Source of the DNA: Desulfocicer vacuolatum DSM 3385
GTDB taxonomy: Bacteria; Desulfobacterota; Desulfobacteria; Desulfobacterales; SURF-7
Assembly (NCBI GenBank): GCA_945870015.1
Contig: CAMBQS010000091.1
Location: 1 to 10,162 of the forward strand
Reading direction: 5' to 3'
Length of the DNA: 10,162 bases
The notes beneath the pieces were generated by a model. The model had not been told where the DNA came from. It saw only the letters and a list, made by a program, of their open reading frames with translations, and did no database searches. Positions 6,011-10,162 of this stretch are shown piece after piece. A program made the translations under genes and the position numbers. The stretch's first letter is position 1; each line of letters starts with the position of its first letter.

Positions 6011-6799
6011 TCAATAGCAGTGTTCTTCCGATGGAAATTTCTTGTTCTGCACCTCAGATACATAGGACGAAATACCTTCTTTTGCAGCCTTCCCAAGATT
6101 AGCATATTGTTTGACAAATTTTGCGAGATGCCGGTCATGCAGGCCGAGCAGGTCATGCAGTACCAGAATCTGACCGTCACAATCCGGACCAGCTCCGATT
6201 CCAATGGTCGGAATGGAGAGGGCGTTTGTTATTTTTTTGGCAATATCGGCCGGGATTCCCTCCAGGACAACGGAAAAAGCTCCTGCTGCTTCCACTTCAC
6301 GGGCATCTGCAAGAAGACGATCTTCATCCCGCTGTACCTTGAATCCACCCATCTGATGAACCGATTGCGGTGTCAGACCGATATGGGCCTGAACCGGTAT
6401 GGATGCTTTTGTGATAGCCCGGATCGTATTGCTGACAGCGGCGCCCCCTTCAAGTTTGACGGCGGAGGCATTGGTTTCCTTCAGAAACCGTCCGGCATTG
6501 TATACCGCATCTTCAATGCTCACCTGGTATGAAAGGAAGGGCATATCGCCGATCACCATGGCGTTTTTAACAGCCCTTCCGACAATTCTGGTGTGATAGA
6601 TCATCTCATCCATGGTTACCGGCAGGGTGCTGGTTTCTCCCTGCACCACCATTCCAAGAGAGTCGCCCACGAGGATCATGTGAACACCGGATTCATCCAC
6701 CATTTTTGCAAAAGGATAGTCATAAGCAGTAAGCGCAACGATTTTTTCACCTTTTTTTTTCATCTGATAAAGTCTGGTCAGGGTAATTTGTGCGTTCAT
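6011..6799 (-). CDS. panB: 3-methyl-2-oxobutanoate hydroxymethyltransferase (PanB)
   Basis: First committed enzyme of pantothenate (vitamin B5/CoA) synthesis. It transfers a one-carbon unit from 5,10-methylenetetrahydrofolate to 2-oxoisovalerate, giving ketopantoate. The 262-residue length is typical. Conserved segments run in order: LTAYDYPFAKMVDESG (23-38), ILVGDSLGMVVQG (42-54), VIGDMPFLSY (82-91), KLEGG (115-119), PVQAHIGLTPQSVHQMGGF (135-153) and IPTIGIGAGPDCDGQILV (196-213). By comparison with the E. coli enzyme, D46, D85 and E117 should bind magnesium and E180 should be the catalytic acid/base. The ATG at 6799 has an excellent GAGGAG ribosome-binding site eight bases upstream. panC and panD are not in the window, so the gene appears to stand alone. 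It is convergent with AOR and divergent from pgi. Confidence 0.96.
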   Translation of the reverse strand: MNAQITLTRLYQMKKKGEKIVALTAYDYPFAKMVDESGVHMILVGDSLGMVVQGETSTLPVTMDEMIYHTRIVGRAVKNAMVIGDMPFLSYQVSIEDAVYNAGRFLKETNASAVKLEGGAAVSNTIRAITKASIPVQAHIGLTPQSVHQMGGFKVQRDEDRLLADAREVEAAGAFSVVLEGIPADIAKKITNALSIPTIGIGAGPDCDGQILVLHDLLGLHDRHLAKFVKQYANLGKAAKEGISSYVSEVQNKKFPSEEHCY

Positions 6800-6870
6800 G
6801 GCAATATCTCCTCGTATTCAGAAATTGATTGGGTGAAAAGGCCAACCTGTTAATTTTTTTCATTTTAAGA

Positions 6871-6885
6871 ATATTGAGCCAATAT
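6871..6885. promoter_or_regulatory. Palindrome between panB and pgi
   Basis: ATATTG and CAATAT form perfect inverted arms around AGC. The site lies 72 bases upstream of the panB start, where a promoter or operator would be expected. Two more symmetries occupy the same 270-base divergent region: TCATATATGA at 6914-6923 and ATGATT/AATCAT with a 5-base spacer at 6984-7000. No regulator is identified and AT-rich palindromes are common, so only the symmetry is firm. Confidence 0.3.
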
Positions 6886-6947
6886 AATCAGGGATGGAAC
6901 CGATTGCCGTCTATCATATATGAAAAGTGGGAAAAAGTCATTAATCA

Positions 6948-6974
6948 TTGAAAAATAGCCGTATTTTGTATAAG
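6948..6974 (+). promoter_or_regulatory. pgi: Possible pgi promoter
   Basis: TTGAAA at 6948-6953 and TATAAG at 6969-6974 resemble -35 and -10 boxes of a housekeeping promoter. The 15-base spacer is shorter than the usual 16-18. It would give a leader of roughly 85-90 bases before the preferred pgi start. This is a weak call; no better pair was seen. Confidence 0.3.
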
Positions 6975-7069
6975 GTGCATTGGATGATTCTTGCAATCAT
7001 TCTTCCATGAAGCCAGTATCTGTCAAAACCAATTCATACATTAAATGGAATCAACCGGAGACTAAGATC

Positions 7070-8728
7070 ATGCTGAAAAAAATCAATCCTGCACGTACAA
7101 AAAGCTGGGAAAAGCTTACCGCCCATTTTAATCAGATCTCCTCTGTTCATTTGAAAGATCTGTTTTTACAAGATCCGGGCCGGGCAGACCGGTATTCGAT
7201 CCGGTTTCAGGATATTTTTCTGGATTATTCAAAGAATATGATTACCGATGAAACCATGAATCTTCTGAGGTCACTGGCGGAAGAAGTGGATCTGAAGGAT
7301 GCGATTGAGAAAATGTTTACCGGTGAAAAAATCAACGAAACCGAAAACAGGGCGGTTTTACACATTGCTCTCCGGAATCGGACCAGCCGGGCGGTTTTGT
7401 CCGACAATCAGGATGTGATGCCGGATGTGAATGCCGTTCTTGAGCAGATGAAACAGTTTTCGGAACAGGTCCGGTCCGGCAACTGGAAAGGATATACCGG
7501 CAAACCGCTTACCGATATCGTGAATATCGGAATCGGCGGATCGGACCTGGGGCCGGTCATGGTGACCGAGGCTTTGAAATTTTATGCAGATGATAAGAAG
7601 CTTTCCGTTCATTTTGTTTCCAATATTGACGGGACCCATATCGCAGAAACCTTGAAAAAGATCGATCCGGAAACCACGCTTTTCATTATTGCCTCAAAAA
7701 CATTTACAACCCAGGAAACCATCACCAATGCGGAAACAGCCAAAAAGTGGTTTCTGGAAAAATCCCGGGATGAGGCCTCTATTGCAAAACATTTTGTCGC
7801 CATTTCGACCAATTCGGAGAAGGTGATCAAGTTTGGAATTGATCCTGCCAATATGTTCCGGTTCTGGGATTTTGTAGGCGGACGGTATTCCTTATGGTCA
7901 GCCATTGGGTTGTCCATTGCCTGCTATGCAGGATATGAGAATTTTGTCAAACTGCTGACCGGTGCCCATCACATGGATAATCATTTCAGGAACGAACCGT
8001 TCCGGCAGAATATTCCGGTTATTCTTGCCTTGATCGGTATCTGGTACAACAATTTTTTTAAGGCGGCAACCGAAGCTGTCCTGCCTTATGATCAGTATCT
8101 GCACAGACTGCCTGCCTATCTGCAACAGGGGAACATGGAGAGCAACGGCAAGAATGTGGACCGGCAGGGAAGGGAGATCTCCTATCAGACCGGACCGATT
8201 ATCTGGGGAGAGCCGGGAACGAATGGACAGCATGCTTTTTACCAGTTGATTCATCAGGGAACAAAACTGATTCCCGCCGATTTTCTGGCCCCGGCACTGC
8301 CGCTGAACAATCTGCCCGATCATCATCATATGCTGCTATCCAATTTTTTTGCACAGACAGAGGCGTTGATGAATGGAAAGTCAGAAACAGAAGTCCGGAA
8401 AGAGTTGCAGGCTGGCGGTCTTGCAGAAGATGAGATATCCAGAATCACACCCTACAAGATTTTTAAAGGAAACAGGCCCACCAACTCCATATTATACAAA
8501 AAACTGACCCCGGAAATACTTGGCAGCCTGATTGCCATGTATGAGCATAAAATTTTTGTCCAGGGCATTATCTGGAATGTCTTCAGTTTTGATCAGTGGG
8601 GAGTTGAACTGGGAAAACAGCTTGCAAACAGGATATTGCCTGAACTGGAAAATGACAAACAGATCAACTCCCATGATCCGTCGACAAATCATCTGATCAA
8701 TATGTATAAATCCATGAGAAAGGAATAA
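7070..8728 (+). CDS. pgi: Glucose-6-phosphate isomerase (Pgi)
   Basis: Interconverts glucose 6-phosphate and fructose 6-phosphate in glycolysis and gluconeogenesis. The preferred ATG at 7070 gives 552 residues, the usual size of the long bacterial form, and has a GGAG ribosome-binding site nine bases upstream. The same frame extends upstream to a TTG at 6980, but those 30 residues have no family character. Motifs in 552-residue numbering: NIGIGGSDLGP (152-162) and SKTFTTQET (209-217) for the sugar phosphate, signature DFVGGRYSLWSAIG (267-280), NMES with probable catalytic E357, GTNGQHAFYQ with H388, and signature IIWNVFSFDQWGVELGK (500-516) ending in K516. These positions match the E. coli catalytic E357, H386 and K514 within two residues. 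It diverges from panB and its stop codon lies only 10 bases from that of the convergent ligase gene. No terminator is visible in that gap. Confidence 0.96.
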   Translation: MLKKINPARTKSWEKLTAHFNQISSVHLKDLFLQDPGRADRYSIRFQDIFLDYSKNMITDETMNLLRSLAEEVDLKDAIEKMFTGEKINETENRAVLHIALRNRTSRAVLSDNQDVMPDVNAVLEQMKQFSEQVRSGNWKGYTGKPLTDIVNIGIGGSDLGPVMVTEALKFYADDKKLSVHFVSNIDGTHIAETLKKIDPETTLFIIASKTFTTQETITNAETAKKWFLEKSRDEASIAKHFVAISTNSEKVIKFGIDPANMFRFWDFVGGRYSLWSAIGLSIACYAGYENFVKLLTGAHHMDNHFRNEPFRQNIPVILALIGIWYNNFFKAATEAVLPYDQYLHRLPAYLQQGNMESNGKNVDRQGREISYQTGPIIWGEPGTNGQHAFYQLIHQGTKLIPADFLAPALPLNNLPDHHHMLLSNFFAQTEALMNGKSETEVRKELQAGGLAEDEISRITPYKIFKGNRPTNSILYKKLTPEILGSLIAMYEHKIFVQGIIWNVFSFDQWGVELGKQLANRILPELENDKQINSHDPSTNHLINMYKSMRKE

Positions 8729-8738
8729 GGATGCCGGG

Positions 8739-10162
8739 TCAGATGCTCTGAGGCGACCGTTTCTCATAGAGTACAGCAAGTTCTCCTTTGAGGAAGAGCT
8801 TCTGGTAATATTGCCGCCGCGGTTTTCCGCTGGAGGTTTTTTCAAGGCTCCGGGGCGCAACGAACACCACGGATCGCACCGACAGACCGTGCCCGCTCGA
8901 AACGGCGCCCTGGATCATCTTGACAGCCGAAGACCAGAATTCATCAATCGATACCGCAGAATCCGCACCTGATCCGTCGGGCTTTGTATCAGCAGGAATT
9001 TTTCGATCATCCGCCTCTGCGACAATGACAAGATCTTCGACACCGTTGGTAATCACGGTGAAGGCAACGCAGGCTCCTGCACGAACCGGGGCACCGGATT
9101 GCTGTACCGTGAATTCGATGTCGCTCGGGTAGTGGTTTCGTCCGGCAATGATGATCAGGTCTTTCAAGCGGCCGGTCACATATACCTCGCCATCCGCTAT
9201 AAAACCGAGGTCTCCGGTGCGAAGAAAAGGCCCTTCGTCTGTATCAGCCAGTCTTGCTCCGAATGTGGCTGCGGATTCATCCGGCAGCCCCCAGTACTCG
9301 TTCGGTACACTGGGACCCTGCACCCACAGCTCACCGATTTGGTTGGGATGTAACCGGGTCAGCGTGATGGGGTCCACAGCAATCACCTGGTGATCGTATC
9401 CGGGTTTTCCGCAGCTTACGACATTGCGCTCGCCGGATTCGTTTTCGGCCAGGACGCGGACGGTGTGGTTCTCCAGGTCTGCTGTGCTTAGCCTAAGCAC
9501 CCTGGGAGGTTCGGTTAAAGGCTTCAGTCCGGCCACGAAGAGCACGGATTCAGCCATTCCGTAGCAGGGCATGAAAGTCTGAGGCCGAAATCCGTACGGC
9601 GCGAACTTCTGGATAAATGTTTTCATCGTATGCGAATGCACCGGCTCTCCTCCGTTTCCGGCCACGATCCAATGGCTCAGGTCAAGGCCTTCACATTCTT
9701 CGGGTTTGATCCGCCGCACCGAGTATTCGTAGCCAAAGTTCGGGCAGGCGGTGTTGGCGATCTTGTAGTGACTGATCGCACGCAGCCATCTTACCGGTTT
9801 CTGAAGAAAATCCAGGGGAGACATCAACGTGGACTCATACCCGTAATACGCCGGACCCAGCACATGCCCGACCAGGCACAAATCGTGGTAATGGGGTGCC
9901 CATACAATTGCCGGACTTGTCGATTTGATTCGCAGCATCTGCCCCATCACGCGGAGATTCGACACGATGTTGGAATGTTGAATAGCGACACCTTTGGGAT
10001 GACCGGTGGAGCCTGACGTGAACTGCAAATAGGCGACCTCATTCATCTCAGCCTGATGGCCGGACCAGTCAATGGCTGTTTGATCGGTTACCGCCCGCAG
10101 GCTGACAGGCAGACCAGACCCCATTGCCGAGGCCATTTCCGCCAGCTCCTTGCTGGTCAGAA
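8739..10162 (-). CDS. Fatty acyl-AMP ligase-like adenylate-forming enzyme, 5' end outside the window
   Basis: Activates a fatty (or related) acid with ATP to an acyl-adenylate; FAAL-type enzymes usually pass this to an acyl carrier protein for lipid, polyketide or lipopeptide synthesis rather than to CoA. The frame is open to the right edge, so about 470 C-terminal residues are present and the first 100-150 are missing. Counting from the in-window Met at 10136: ATP loop QFTSGSTGHPKG (38-49), APHYHDLCLVG (80-90), AGNGGEPV (159-166), MPCYGMAESVLFVAG (189-203), LRTGDLGF (305-312), TGRLKDLIIIAGRNHYPSDI (321-340), and a C-terminal SSGKPRR (435-441) with the A10-type lysine 438. The NGGEP and MPCYGMAE wording is characteristic of FAAL rather than acyl-CoA synthetase. 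Sampled lines are GC-richer than pgi (about 50-62% against 40-55%). No carrier or transferase domain follows it. Confidence 0.85.
   Translation of the reverse strand, partial: LTSKELAEMASAMGSGLPVSLRAVTDQTAIDWSGHQAEMNEVAYLQFTSGSTGHPKGVAIQHSNIVSNLRVMGQMLRIKSTSPAIVWAPHYHDLCLVGHVLGPAYYGYESTLMSPLDFLQKPVRWLRAISHYKIANTACPNFGYEYSVRRIKPEECEGLDLSHWIVAGNGGEPVHSHTMKTFIQKFAPYGFRPQTFMPCYGMAESVLFVAGLKPLTEPPRVLRLSTADLENHTVRVLAENESGERNVVSCGKPGYDHQVIAVDPITLTRLHPNQIGELWVQGPSVPNEYWGLPDESAATFGARLADTDEGPFLRTGDLGFIADGEVYVTGRLKDLIIIAGRNHYPSDIEFTVQQSGAPVRAGACVAFTVITNGVEDLVIVAEADDRKIPADTKPDGSGADSAVSIDEFWSSAVKMIQGAVSSGHGLSVRSVVFVAPRSLEKTSSGKPRRQYYQKLFLKGELAVLYEKRSPQSI

Noticed and set aside
6980..7069. Upstream TTG start extending pgi by 30 residues
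   Set aside because: The extension has no resemblance to Pgi N-termini, contains a palindrome in the DNA, and the ATG at 7070 has a well-placed GGAG.

Overview
The window holds eight protein-coding genes: seven complete and one cut by the right edge. No tRNA, rRNA, CRISPR array, insertion sequence or integrase was seen. It looks like chromosome of a strict or facultative anaerobe. A tungstate uptake system (tupABC) with its regulator lies back to back with a tungsten-dependent aldehyde:ferredoxin oxidoreductase (AOR) family enzyme, next to ordinary housekeeping genes (panB, pgi). Gene style, moderate GC and the HTH plus PBP-like regulator suggest a Gram-negative anaerobe such as a Desulfobacterota sulfate reducer or syntroph. 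That placement is inference; no single gene proves it.

Left block (65-3722, minus strand): transcription runs right to left as regulator, tupA, tupB, tupC. The regulator joins an excisionase-type helix-turn-helix to a periplasmic-binding-protein-like domain. tupA encodes the secreted tungstate-binding protein, tupB the permease and tupC the ATPase with a C-terminal TOBE-like domain. tupA and tupB are separated only by the tupA stop codon, and tupB starts with TTG. A 105-base leader between the regulator and tupA contains a stem of about 10 base pairs.

Divergent control region (3723-4040): 318 bases with no gene, AT-rich and full of symmetry. It holds three AACCA repeats spaced exactly 10 bases apart, a perfect TTGACA -35-like hexamer facing the regulator, a long interrupted inverted repeat in the AOR leader, and a small inverted repeat near the AOR ribosome-binding site. 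This is the most interesting non-coding stretch.

Middle (4041-5988, plus strand): a 629-residue AOR family protein, followed at once by a good intrinsic terminator. The likely logic of the left half is that the regulator senses tungstate/molybdate or a pterin cofactor state and coordinates uptake with production of the enzyme that uses the metal.

Right half: panB (minus strand, pantothenate/CoA synthesis) and pgi (plus strand, glucose-6-phosphate isomerase) diverge from a 270-base intergenic region with three short palindromes. pgi then runs tail to tail, with a 10-base gap, into a fatty acyl-AMP ligase-like gene on the minus strand whose 5' end lies outside the window. That last gene is visibly GC-richer than pgi in sampled lines and may belong to a lipid or polyketide/non-ribosomal peptide locus beyond the right edge.
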